Source: Fomitopsis serialis (taxonomy: Eukaryota > Basidiomycota > Agaricomycetes > Polyporales > Fomitopsidaceae). From it: a stretch of DNA of 64,000 nt. Positions 1-11,717 of this stretch are shown one piece after another (positions within the stretch are counted from its first letter, which is position 1; the number at the start of each line of letters is the position of its first letter). A model generated the notes under the pieces. It was not told the origin of the DNA. It ran no database searches and saw only the letters and a program-made list of their open reading frames with translations. Position numbers and translations under genes: made by a program. The stretch lies in NCBI RefSeq assembly GCF_022376445.1, contig NW_025955136.1, positions 16,453 to 80,452 of the forward strand, in the 5' to 3' direction.

Positions 1-483
1 TGCGGGCCTCTCTGCTCGTTTTGAAGTTGCTTGCCCCTTCGTCTTGTCGAGTTTCTGCAGCACGCCAACGCGGGCGCTTTGATCAAAATTTGCTCGACGA
101 CCGGATGTGGGGAGGTAAGTCATGTGACCAATCTCACTCAGGGCAGGCATGATTGCGACTTGTCTGACTTCTCCCGGTCCGTTTTGGGCTGCAGAGTTCT
201 TTTGGTAAGTAACAGTCAATCCCCTCCGTGACGTACCTGACGATGCTTTTCAAGTTCACCCTGCGCCGCTGAGCGGCAGAAACATGCGATCCGCCCATGG
301 GAGGTCCAGCGGAGCGAGGAGGAAGTCTGGAGAGCGGAGCGTGAAGGACGAGACGAGCGGGATGGCACTCCGAGAGATGGAGGTACCTCGAGGGGCGGCG
401 CGCAGGGAGTGGCGAGAGGGGCTGATGAAAGGGAAGGTGAGTATGCAGGAGGACCAGCTAGAGCAGCATCGATGATCCAGGAC

Positions 484-860
484 ACGAGAGACTTCAACCG
501 CTCTCGCCCGCCGTCTCGCTTGCTCACGCTATATCCATCGCACACCCTGCTGTCTCGCACGCCCACCGTCTCACGGGCCCGTCATCTCGCAGGTTCGCCA
601 TCTCGCAGGCCCGTCATCTCGCAGTCCCGCCTGCCGTCCGTCTCGCCCACCATCTCGTACTCGTGTTGTCTGCCCGCCGTCTCGCTCGCCCGCCGTCTCG
701 CTCGCCCGCCGTCTCGTTCGCCCGCCGTCTCGTCCACCATCTCGCCCATCATCTCGCCCGCGTGCCGTCTCGCCCGTGCACTTGTCATCCTTCTCGCCCG
801 CGCCCTCTTGCTCGCGCCCTCTCGCCAACACCCTCTCGCCAACACCTTCTCGCCCGCACT
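484..860. repeat. Degenerate TCTCGCCCGCCG minisatellite
   Basis: A pyrimidine-rich stretch is built from variants of CGCCCGCCGTCTCG and CTCGC, repeated some twenty times with substitutions and small length changes. It is open in several frames on both strands only because the unit lacks stop codons. No protein signature or splice pattern goes with it. The flanks (1-483 and 861-1500) contain several GTAAGT-type sites but no reading frame I recognise. Confidence 0.7.
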
Positions 861-3800
861 CTTACATGCACGTACGCGCGGACCGCGAGCGCGCTGGGCG
901 AATGTTCAGCACACAGACACGGCCGACAAACGCGCGGGCAGGTAGACAGGCAGCAGAGCGGGCGCACAAGTGGGTGGGCGAGCGCGTCCACGGGAGACAT
1001 CTCCCAGGTGATAGGCCTGGACGACCCGAAGTGCCTGTGAAAGCCCGGTCTGAAGCTCGGCGCCCCGCTCGTCACCGTGCTGGCACTCCTGGCCAAGGTA
1101 ACAACGAGGGCTTCGCAGTTCTCTCAAAGAAGGACTACCTCTCCCTCGCGAGCTCGCCAGGACTCCATGCACACTTCCTCGCCACGCTCGCCGCCGCCCT
1201 GCACATCCTCGGTTCCGGTGTCTCGTGCCTCCTCGTGAATGACCCCGCACACGCCGCGCGGCCGGCGCTCGAGGCGAGGGCACATCGTCCCCATCGCTCG
1301 CATCGCTCGTGCTCGACGCTGCGTTCAATTGGGTGTGCGAGCCGCGGCCGCATTCGTCGAGCAACACGAGGTTGCGGGCCTGCTGACGGTGCACGTCGAT
1401 ACCAAGCAAGTTGCGAAGATTACGCTGAAGCTGTGTCCCTCGCCTGTTACGAACCTGGTGGAAGGGAGCAGAGGTAGTTGGTGACGCATGCTGACTATAC
1501 ACAGGACGACAAACCGCAAGAAAATTTGTCGTGTCGCTCAGGGTGGACGACGCGGTGCGAGTGTTGTAACGGCGTACAGCACAGACGGAGGCGCGGGTAC
1601 GGTTGCACCTCGGGACACCCGCGGGTGTACCCGTACTCTGCACTAGGCCGTTCGGCGCGCCCACTCGGACGATCGCTCTCGAAGGCCCTGCAGCCTCTAC
1701 ACGCTTCGATTAGTTTTCCCCGCCGTCCACACCCTCTTAATATCAATTGAACGGTGACCTTGTTAATGAAACTCGCGTCTGCGTACTACCCTGTGCGAAC
1801 GTCGCACGCCGCGCCGAGTGCACCACTGACGAGCTCAGGTTGGCACGCTCGCCATCGGTCCCTCTGGAGGCGTTCCGAACATCTGTACTGATGATAGTAG
1901 TAGTTTGATTACAATACATGATATTCTCGAGACTGGAAACTGATTTAGTACTAGTTACATGGCCCAGTGCAAGGCAGTGTCCACTATAGCTCGTGGCAAT
2001 AAGTGTGTCAAGCCAGGTACTGTTAGTGAGTCGGCCAGTGTAAGTTCGCGCTGCCAGCTTTTTCAGACGGCGTTTACAAGCTGTTCGCACCAATTCGGAA
2101 GCCGTTTACACGGGAGGTCGCGCCGGACCGGTTTGGCGCCGATTCGCGCCACATTCGCGCAGGGGTAGTTTCCTGATGTATGTGTTTACTTTGCACCAGG
2201 AACCCTGTTGCTACCAGTGAGTCGTATGTTAATCTCGATAAGGCATTGTGCAGAGCGACAGATACGATTGATACTCGTGCGTACCTAACCGTAATCGCAC
2301 ACCCGCTGCGAAGGAGGGCCCAAGGGCCTCTACACAATACCCTTAAACACCGCAAGAATACAACCAGATTGAAACAATGATGCAGCGCCGGTGGGCTCGC
2401 ATACAGCGAGTGGGACAGGTCCTTGCATACACCTTTTACAGAGCGGCGGATATGCCTTGCTTGTGGGTACACGATATATGTGCACATATATATGCAGTCC
2501 GGCGGCATTGCGCCAGTTTATGTAGCAACTCTCGCCATATGCGAAATGTTCAAGTCATACTCGGACGAGACACACGACCAATATGGAGGGCAGCCAATTT
2601 GTGAACACCGTACACCGCGCACCTCAAACCAATCTTGGATGGGTAGATGCAGCTGTACGGTCGTATACTGTCCACTGAGACTCGGACAGACATTCCCTCA
2701 CAGAGCGGTGGACTATATGCGCATATGCTGTACGGCGACATCGCATCGGTGCAGCGGGTCTCATTGTATGCGCACAGGTTCTCGAATGGACATACTCAGA
2801 CAGAAATATAGCTTACCTAGAAGACCCAGTATATGAGAGTATCCGAGTCTGGGTGGCACTCAGTGGTCCTGTCTAAGGAGCATCGCCTGAGTTTCTGAAG
2901 ATGGTGGAAGGAAAGAGCAAGGTCTGCGCAGAAGTGGTGCAGTACTTGTATGCGAGTTGAAGTCGGAGCTCAAATCTCTGGAAGCCACCACGTACGTAGG
3001 TACTTACATGATCAGAGAATCGACGCGCTCACTTGTGGCGCGACAGATGACAGCAGTCACGTGTGCGCGTACCAGCGGGCGCCTAGGATCACTGCTCCTC
3101 GACCTTCACTGAGCGAACTTTGCTCAAGTGAAGTCTTGCTAAGTCCCGACTCTAATGCTCAGGCTCCTGCTATCCACACTCAGGAGGCAGGCTAGATTGA
3201 ACTGTTATTCACTGCTCGACCGCCACCCATACTTGACAAAGGATCAACCGCTTTTCTGCGATGTACTTACTAGTTGGCGGGCCCGGGCGACTCCGAGTCG
3301 TTCGTTGTGATGAGGTGGTTACGAATGCAAGATACATCTTACTTTCATTCGTTACGGCCCAGGGCGATGAAAGGGGTGCGTGCATCCTCATTTGTCTATC
3401 ATTTCGATCGATTGATTGCCCATTTTAGCGGCAGTGACCTAGTAGTCTATCACAGTTTGAATACGCGCCGCGAACGCCACTGACTAAATGGACCCACCCT
3501 CCTCCTCCTCCACAAGGTAAGTAGAAGGACTTGGGGCGACAGACAGGGCAGCATATCGCCACTGTACCTATGCTACAACGCGGCCTTTGCCAGTGATTGA
3601 AGCTGTCTTTACAGTCATCAACGTTCGCGGGTTTGTAGCATGACATGGCCCATGATTCAGCCACCCGACAGGCGTATGCCGGCATTGCAGTGTGCCCGGT
3701 GGAGCGGCGTGGTATTAATCTTGAAATGAACTCGCAAGGAGAATATCCTTTGTACTCACTGCAACCGCCGGGCCCTATCCTCCCCCCTCCCTTCGCTCGT

Positions 3801-4386
3801 CACCCACAGAGAAGGACGATACACCGACTGAGAAGTTGCAGATCCTGAGCCTCGAGGACACAATAGTGAGCATCAGCATCATTCGTCGCCCTTAGCCGTG
3901 AAAGAACGAAAGAGCGTAGGACGAACCACCACCCTACTAGTGGTATCCCAGTGTGAGTTTCGGCTCCACCTTCGTCGCAGCACAGCACCGGCGGGGACCT
4001 AGCTTTCCCTGGCTTAGCGGAGAGTTCATGGAGAGGTGGAACGGCGAAAGTATAGGACGTCAGAACACCTGGTGCTCCCCCGACGGACGGTCACTCATCA
4101 CACTTTGGCCATAGGTGGCCCCAGAATGCTAGGAAGACACATGGTGTATGTGTTCTAGAGTGGCATTGTGAGTACCGGAGCCTTTGTTTTGGTGGGACCG
4201 ACTTCCTCTATATCAGTTCGACTGCGAGCAATCCTTGGGCTCCCGCATTCCGGTGTCAAGTCTTACCACCAGCCGAGCCCAACAACTCTGTAACCGATTG
4301 AAAGCCATTTCGCACGTCGTATGCGTCCAGGTAAGCGTGTGGCGTACTGCGTGCTATAGAGGCCTACCTCACGAGTCAAGTGGCGC
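861..4386. other. No supportable gene
   Basis: All frames are short and none carries a recognisable domain. Between 1083 and 1480 two short frames on the + strand look somewhat protein-like, one reading AFVEQHEVAGLLTVHV, but they cannot be joined into a convincing gene. They may be a decayed remnant. The rest shows nothing I can name. Confidence 0.5.
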
Positions 4387-4908
4387 ATGCTTCCCGCGGA
4401 GCTCTGGGACCACACCATCGACTTCCTATGGCCAGATCCACCTACACTACTGAACTGCGCCCTGACGTGCAAGACATGGCATCCTTCCAGCCAGTATCAC
4501 TTACGGCGGGAGACCGTTATGACGATCAGAAACGAACGCATACTCCGGTGCATAGCGCGCATTCTCTGCTCGCGAAGCTGTCGTCGACTTTTCGAGCTTG
4601 TCGAGACGCTCCGGATAGTAGACGATCCTGCGAGACCTTTCGCTCGAACCATCCCCTTCCGCCTGCGCCCCAATACCCTACCGGCCCTAACAAGAATCAT
4701 GATGGAAAACATATGCTGGACGACCCCAGAGCAGGAACCGCACCATCGATTCTTCGAATGCTTGTCAGCGTTGGGATCAATCAATACAGTCGAGTTTGAA
4801 CAGTGCCACTTCCGAGGCCGAGGTGTTGTTATGCAGCAGAGGATCGTTCGTGCCTGCCATATGCGTAAAAGGGATCGCGCAGCTTCGGCATATGCCCAGA
4901 AGCCTTGA
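4387..4908 (+). CDS. F-box-like protein, probably truncated
   Basis: The frame opens with MLPAELWDHTIDFLW, a typical F-box start (LPxELWDxIIDFL) used by basidiomycete F-box proteins to bind Skp1 in SCF ubiquitin ligases. It is followed by a leucine-rich stretch and stops after 173 residues, while family members are usually several hundred residues long. Downstream, to about 5035, other frames keep similarity to the inverted copy near 27.5-27.8 kb, so the original gene went further and this copy is broken by stops and shifts. It converges on the C14 gene that ends at 5071. The F-box call rests on the first 40 residues; function of the rest is unknown. Confidence 0.55.
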   Translation: MLPAELWDHTIDFLWPDPPTLLNCALTCKTWHPSSQYHLRRETVMTIRNERILRCIARILCSRSCRRLFELVETLRIVDDPARPFARTIPFRLRPNTLPALTRIMMENICWTTPEQEPHHRFFECLSALGSINTVEFEQCHFRGRGVVMQQRIVRACHMRKRDRAASAYAQKP

Positions 4909-5070
4909 CGCGGTGCTCCGTTACCAACACCTTTTCCATTGCATGTGGCATGTCTTTGACAAGCGATGGGACCATAAAACTACAGATACTAGTCCATCAC
5001 GAATGGCAGACTTATAGCGACGTGGTACCAGTACAAATACACATGGCCGTGGAAGAGGGTGACCTCACCG

Positions 5071-7562
5071 TCATAGGTCTTTTGTCGCCTGTGACGTCAA
5101 GACGTAGGTCCACGAATTCCAGTTGTCCTGCATAGGAATGTGGCCAAGATGTGCTGCCCTGGCCGGTGGATCACACATAGGAATGTGGCCTAGATGCACC
5201 GCCTTTTCCGGTGGGTCGAATAGGGGTGGCTGCTCGATGTTCAGCTCGACGTAGCACGTGGAGACGAATATCTTGAGGAAGCCCACTGCGTTATCAGAAT
5301 GGGTTTCCGGCCGCGTGAATCGTAGAGGGTTGGTACCAAATCCGCCATAGCCAATACAAATGTGGCCTTTGACTGGAAGAGGTGCTTCACAGGTGCCCCA
5401 TCGAGGTGAAAACAGCTCCTGTGCAGGGATGTCAATGAACAATATAACTCCAAAGAGCTCAGCGCTCAGGACACACACCTTGACAGCGTAAGTACTCGGA
5501 TCAAAGAAGTACACGTATGGAAAGAGATCGATGCTCGAATTGTTGACCAGCGTGAAGCCGTATTGGCGATCAAAGTTCGTTATCATGGCCTCCTCCACAG
5601 GCTTTGGGATATGGAAGTGACGAGGATCGGCCCACTTTTGGCCATCAATATTCCCCGAGCAGCGACTAGCATCGGTTTTGTGGCAGTAGAGCGATGTCAT
5701 GCCCTGCACAGTGCGAAGGACGACCTCTTCTCCTCGGCCGAGACGACTGTGAGACTGCTCCCATGCCTCGCAGACCGTCTCCACCATTTCCTCCAGAGCG
5801 TGCATTTGGACGGTTAGGCGGAGTTCCTTGTCAACCGCAACGTCCACATTGGACCGATATAGGTGGAAGTTGAAACGGGAAATCGCGTCCAGAACGCCTG
5901 TTGCATGCGCCGACGACCTGCCAGCAACCTCCAAAACGCGCCTGCTGCCGAAGAAACGTGTGACGAGTGGATCGAACCTCTCGATACGCCAACCACCCGG
6001 AATGGCATCTAGTGTTAGGTCGAAGGCGTCCTCGTCATGCGTCACTCGATAGAGCGCCCTGGTATTGATAGCAAGACCATCGTCCCCGGGGGTGCGACGG
6101 ACATACACGCGCGTGGCGAGCGAAATTGGCTGGTTCCAGTGTGTGACGACCACTCGTTGAGGGATCGAGGAGTCGAACTCTACACCGGCCGAGCGGCACG
6201 GCACCTCGCATGTCGTTGGCCACACATTCTCCGCCTCGAATATCACTCCACCTTTTGCTTGTATACCCGAAAGTGGTGGAGGTAAAGCGAACTGCGTCCC
6301 CTTGGTAATCCCATGAATTGTCCCGGCTCGCACGTGCCAAGTGTCCCCATGTCTGATCAGGATGAATGAATCGGGGGCATCGGGAAGTCGACGCGTGCTG
6401 AAGAGCACCCTATCACTGTGGGTGCCATCGCACTGCGGATGTTGCTCAAGGAGCGAAGGGAGTGAGTGGATCGCGCGACGCGGAAGATCGTCCATCAAAC
6501 GCGCATACGTGAGCGCCTCTAACCGCTCCCTCCCCATGGTGCGTAGTGTCTGGATCAGGTTGGCGGAAAATACACCGCGGACGTTCTCTGGCATCCCGGC
6601 TCCAGGTGAATCGTACGAGCAACGCATTTCCTTGGCTTTCTCAGTGGCGCGACACGCAGCCAACAAGATGTATGATGCGTCGCCTTGTATGCTGATGGGA
6701 CTTCCCAAGATACAGCTCGGTCCGATGTGTGATGGCCCCATATCTCCTGGCCTAGTGTCGGGGGGATAGGTGTGGAATAACTTGGGGCAGACCTCACCGA
6801 CACAGAGAGGTCTGCCCTCGCGGCCCGGGGATCTAGCTCCCTTGCCATCCCTCCAGAGTGGCAACAGTCGAGGATAGCCGTCTAGCCGTGGCCAGAAATG
6901 ATGAGTCACTCTCGACAGCATGACGGGAAGGCGCGAACATACGATGTTGTCACCCTTGCGGTCCGCCAATATCCGCATAAGCCCGTCAAGCGTTCGGTCA
7001 GATATCCCGTACTTGTCATCGTTCTTGTCCTCGTCCATGTAGTCGTACGGGCAAATGAGCTCTATCAGATCATTCTGGGCAGGCCAGTGCTCTGGTGCAC
7101 GAGCATAACTGCCATGCCCGGAGAAGAAGAAGATGAGAGCATCGCCGTGGTGAATGTCCGGATTGTTCCAGAAGTGGGCCTTGAACTCGTTGATAATAGC
7201 GGAACGGGTGGCCTCTCCGTTGATCAGTTTCGAAATCCTAGGCGTCGGTACGTCGAGGACATGTTTCAAGTAGTCCATGAAATCCTGAGCGTCGTTGATG
7301 CATCCCGACAAGTTAGGGACACTCGGAGAGTGGTATTCGTTGACGGCCACCACGAATGCGAATATACGCGGAGCATTCGTGGGCTCAAACGTCAGAACCA
7401 CGATCGACACCCACGAATGGCTTTGCAGGTTCTCTACTCAGTAAAGTCAGCGCGTGATTTGATTTAATCAAATCTGCCGTACTCAAGCTCTGAGATGTAG
7501 CCGCTGTCGGGTGTAGTCGTCCTGGGTATGGGATCGATGTCGCGGCTACTTCGTGAATGCAT
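5071..7562 (-). CDS. Caspase-like (C14) domain protein, left copy
   Basis: Encodes a metacaspase-like peptidase C14 domain followed by a long C-terminal region common in Agaricomycete caspase-domain proteins. The catalytic His lies in FFFSGHGS. The catalytic Cys lies in ILDCCHSGGM, which appears only after removing an intron that starts GTATGT just after GDNI (near 6950). A second intron follows STYAVK. No in-frame ATG lies directly before the caspase core, so I start at the ATG of MHSRSSRDIDPIPR at 7562, joined by a GTACGG-GCAAAG intron. A one-base loss after SAYKAT (near 6680) breaks the frame relative to the right copy. The unspliced 779-codon frame is misleading because it bypasses the Cys. 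Role probably in programmed death or non-self response; inferred only. Confidence 0.75.
5131..5220 (-). repeat. 45-bp tandem duplication at the C14 C-terminus
   Basis: Two adjacent 45-bp units, each starting CATAGGAATGTGGCC on the plus strand, encode two diverged HLGHIPM-containing repeats near the end of the left C14 protein. The right copy keeps a more diverged pair at the matching position, so this duplication came before the arm duplication. Confidence 0.7.
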
Positions 7563-9565
7563 CAGCTTCAGCGTATACCTGCCACGGATAATTGCGGACC
7601 ATTCTCTATCGCCAGCAAGATCTGAGTGATGCAGGGAGAAACGTGATTCTATAGAGGCCACACTGACATGCATAGTTAGTAACGCTTCGCTTGCACAGAC
7701 CTAGGCGCATTCTCACATAGAACAATGTTCAACAGAAGACACGATCTTGTCGACTCGGCTGTGCATCACCATTGTAGTGCCTGTCTCCCGTAGAGTCGTA
7801 AAAAAAGGATGTGTCTGTGAGTGTGAGGATGTATGGCAGCGAGAGGCGACATATATACCATGCCAGGGTCCTGAGCACTCACTGCGTCCATGGAGAACAG
7901 AGTTTCAACCCTCACACCTGTATCAGAACCACAGACCGCAGGGCTTGGTCTTCTAGAGGCTCCTGCGGTGAAGAACACATGCTGATAGACGCAGAGACAC
8001 ACGTATACGCACATGGAGTCAGCCTGCCTACTGAGTCCGAGCCTGCCGAACAAGGGTGCGTTAGTCAGGATTGCAATACAACTGTCTTCAACGTGAGTTT
8101 ACGCACAGATATAGCTTCCATGCGGTATGTGTACAGAGAAGCTTCGTGTTCGACGAAGGTTTGCTGGTTTGCTGGTAGTCCAAGTGGTGCATCAGACCAC
8201 TCATTGACAAAATATCACTTCCGATACAATCGGTGCAGGTTCCCTGATAATCTTCAACGTCATGAGAACGGAAGATGCGATATATCTCCTGTACATAGAA
8301 CGCTGGTCTTACCAATAAAACCAAGTTGCAAGTCTGACATGCTCGTGTCAACCCTAGAACCGGCAATTATGTCCTGGCTATGCGTTAACGACACTGCTCG
8401 ACAACATGTAGAATGAACTCACTCGAATTCAGCAGACTCCGCTGTATCAGAGTACGGCAGTGCACTCAAGTTCATAGAGGCCTGTGAACAGGTTACATGG
8501 TGACTTGTTTCGTGCGGTCGCAACTTGCATGGCCTGCACGAACGTGGCGTTGGACACACGTCCACAGGTTCTATGTAAGAGAGGCATTGAGTCTAAAGTT
8601 CAAACACTCGGGCTTTCACTCATCGACAACACTAGGAGCATACTGTATGGTTCCGTGCTCTGCAGAAGGACGTGGCTAGCTGGCTTGGCTCCTGCATGTC
8701 CAGATGATTCTCCGAACGCTGTCGGTGTGTACGAGCACTGGCAGGGTCCGAGCGGTAGAAGGCGACTTAAACGGGGAGCACCATACCTGAGAACGACGTG
8801 ATTTCCAATCAATAAGTTCTATACCCTGCCTATCCGAGTCCACATGTCCGCACCTGCAAGAGGCAGCGCCCATCGAGGAACGGAATACCATCCGCGTGTC
8901 ATTCGTTGAGGGAAGCAGAATGAACCGCAACCGCCGCGGCGGCAGGACCCAAAACTCACGAGCTTGGTTCCGGTGGTATCCTGACATGCGGCATCAGCCC
9001 TATGCTTCAGCAACTTCTGAAAGCTGTCAATGTCACGAGAGATGCTTATGATAGCTATGATCAACACGAATACAATAGGTTCTGCCGCTTCTCGTGTAAA
9101 CAACTTGAAGTGGCCACCAAAAGCGAAAACTCACTAGTACTCGTAATATATGTCCCCCGACCTATGGCATAGAGGGTTGGCCTCGCATTCCAGACATGTC
9201 GCCCTACGCCCTTGCTTTAGATGGTATGTGGTTGGAAGATGAACGTGCCAGGACCAAGTATAAGACACCGGGTGGCGCTCCACTGAGCGAGGAGAGCGGA
9301 AGCCCAGGTAGACGCCCAAACCGGTCAGTCAGTGAGTACGTAGGAGTGTCAAACGTTGTCATCTGCCGACTCGAAGAACCTGTATGGCAGAGCTTCGTAT
9401 CCAGAACACCACTTCCACACCCGCCACCTCAGTGATCCACGTAGGGAATCTGCATGATACATTGACATTGCTATTCGTTACAACTCGTTCGTATACTCGG
9501 GATGAAGACAAGCCAGACCACCCAATCGCGACTCCACTATCCGCAAGAAGCTCAAAAAGCGCGAT
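7563..9565. other. Conserved arm sequence without a firm gene
   Basis: Up to about 9080 this region is preserved in inverted form at 23430-25014. Short frames on both strands are conserved between the copies, for example SSRGSCGEE on one strand and FFTAGASRR on the other, but neither strand gives a continuous gene or known domain. A frame at 8819-9103 (-) ends in a GTGAGT donor conserved in both arms and starts with a hydrophobic stretch, so a small unrecognised gene is possible. From 9081 to 9565 I see only the likely 3' flank of catalase. Confidence 0.4.
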
Positions 9566-11617
9566 CTATGCAGAGGCGAAAGCCTGAAAGCGGATAGCCT
9601 CAGACGCAGACGCAACCTTGAGCGGCGGGACACCCGGAGCCATGCCGATGCCCTTCGCAATGCGGTCAGACAGGCTCTGGTCGACAGTGGCGAAGTACGA
9701 GACTGTTATGGTAGGGCGCATCAGTGACACTGATTGCAATGGAGAGAAACGAGGTGACGTACGCGTTCGGGTCTTGACCTCCTTGCTCTTCGCGTTCTTG
9801 AGGTGAACGACGACGTTGTGGACGAGGTGCTCCCGGTCGGTGTCGTTGAACACCTTGAGCCACAAAGCGCGGGGCTGCTCGAAGTCGACTAGAGAAGATG
9901 CGGATGTGAACGGGGATCCCTGCCGATACGATGGGAATGTACTCACGTTCCGTCACGAAGCTCAGGTCCGCGTTGGCGTGGCCGAGCCAGATCTCGTGCT
10001 TGACGCTCTCGTACGGCTTGGGCTTGTACCTGCAGACCCAGCGTTATCAGCCGCCTCGGTCAGATGCGCAGGCAGGTGACGCTTACTTGAGCGGCACAAG
10101 GCTGCTCTGGTAGTTCGGGCGACCACCCTGGCTGATGAAGGTCATCGCACCATCACGCTGGAAGTTGGCGACAGGAGCGACGGGCGCGTTGACCGGCAGC
10201 TGGTTGTAGTTCACACCGAGACGATGTCTGACGGTGGGAAGCCGCATGGCATCAGTGTGCGTGCCGACAGATGGGAGGAGAACATTCCCACTGACCTGTG
10301 GGTGTCGGGGTAGGAGAAAAGACGGGACTGGAGGACAGGGTCGGCGGACGCCTCAATGCCCGGCACCGAATGCGACGGCGAAACGCAGCCTGCTCGATCT
10401 CGGCGAAGTAGTTTTGCGGGTTCTCGTTGAGGACCAGCTTGCCGACGGGACGGAGCGGGTACTCCTTGTGCGGCCAGATCTTCGTCAAGTCAAGAATGTT
10501 GTAGCGGAACTTCTCAGCCTGTGCCGCAGTCATGGTTTGCTGACGGCGCCCGGACATCAGACGTGGCCACATGAATGACAAATCAGGTCACTTACCACGT
10601 ATACAGTCCATGACGGGAAGTCGCCTCCCTCGATGGCCTCGAACAGGGACTGAATACCGTAGTCGGGGTTCTCACCACCAATGCGGCCCGCCTCTGGCTC
10701 CGTCAGCTCCTTGGCACCTCCATCCTTCCTGACGTGGATCTGGACGTAGTGGAAGCTGCCGTCTTTGTTAACGAACTTGTATGTGTGGCCGGAGTAGCCG
10801 TGCATGTTGTGGAAGCCGTCGGGGTGCCCACGGTCGGAGAAGAGGATCATGATCTGGTGGATCGACTCGGGGTTGAGCGACAAGTAGTCCTGCACGAAAA
10901 TCTCAGCGATCCTGTTCTCATCATGCACGATGGGGACATACCCAGAACATGTCAGCATCCTTGAGGTGGGTCTGGGGGTCACGCTTCTGGGTGTGGATGA
11001 AGTGGGGAAACTTGGCGGGATCCCGGATGAAGAAGACAGGGGTGTTGTTGAAGACCCAGTCAAGGTTCCCCTCGTCCGTCTTGATCTTGATTGCGAAGCC
11101 TGAAAGATACCAAAGTCAGATCCGTACAATACCGCGAGTGGCTCTTCATACCTCGAGGATCACGGGCGGTGTCCGCAGACCCGGCCTCACCGCCGACCGT
11201 CGAAAGCGAACCGTCGCCCTCGCCTTGTTGCCCACCTTCGAGAAGATCGACGCGCAAGAGAGGTCACTGATGTCGTGAGTGACCTCGAAGTAGCCGTGAG
11301 CACCAGCACCCTTGGCGTGCACAACACGCTCTGTGGCACGGGATGATCAGCGGATCCTCGACGTAAATCCGTTGCGTGGATACATACCAGGGATACGCTC
11401 GCGGTCGAAGTGGGCAAGCAGGTCAATGTGGTGGAAGTCTATTCCATCCCGGGTAAGTTCGCTGCACGACTACGAGAGCAATGTGCGACGTACCCTGAAG
11501 GAGGAGACCACCGTGGCTGCCGACGCGCTGGGCAGCGTATGGCTCCGCTACAGGCGCACCGGTGGAGGTGGTGTAGACAGCGTTGTCCTGGCTTGCGAAA
11601 ACCTGCTTGGAAGGCAT
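9566..11617 (-). CDS. Catalase (small-subunit, heme)
   Basis: Monofunctional heme catalase, 2 H2O2 to 2 H2O + O2, probably peroxisomal or cytosolic. Recognised from [77 protein letters not shown] and the heme-side [15 protein letters not shown]. Nine introns of 52-68 nt can be placed by GT-AG junctions that restore family sequence. The protein would be 512 residues, the usual size for small-subunit catalases. Two frames fail only at AAA runs (plus strand 10381-10383 and 11203-11205), where one more A is needed. With both added, the coding length is exactly 513 codons. The start ATG at 11617 is followed by [20 protein letters not shown], typical of the family. Confidence 0.93.
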
Positions 11618-11708
11618 ACTGAACGATTTCTCTTCTCAACGCGATGTACGAGGCGCAATCTCTATAGGAAGAGGAGAGGCTGGAGAGGGTGGGAGAGGGA
11701 CAGGGGGC

Positions 11709-11716
11709 TATTTAAA
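11709..11716 (-). promoter_or_regulatory. Candidate TATA box of the catalase gene
   Basis: TATTTAAA lies inside the palindrome ATTTAAAT in GC-rich surroundings, about 95 nt upstream of the catalase ATG, a usual position for a fungal core promoter. Confidence 0.5.
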
Positions 11717-11717
11717 T

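Larger units (their letters stand above)
4700..9080. repeat. Left arm of a large inverted duplication
   Basis: Read on the minus strand, this segment aligns collinearly with 23430-27850 on the plus strand. It contains, in order, a conserved ~1.5 kb upstream region, the C14 gene with the same intron positions, and the tail of the F-box gene. By eye the copies are roughly four-fifths identical or better, with small indels, so the duplication is old and not an assembly mirror. The arms point away from each other around a spacer of about 14.3 kb that holds catalase, MTR4, chitinase and RPL23. Endpoints are approximate. Confidence 0.85.

Noticed and set aside
571..1664. Long open frames on both strands (up to 252 codons) around the TCTCG repeats
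   Set aside because: They arise from the stop-poor repeat and its complement. They lack any domain, and overlapping frames are equally open.
5071..7410. A single 779-codon unspliced caspase-like frame
   Set aside because: It begins at a GTG, reads through an intron conserved in the paralogue and replaces ILDCCHSGGM by an unrelated peptide, so it is not the real protein.
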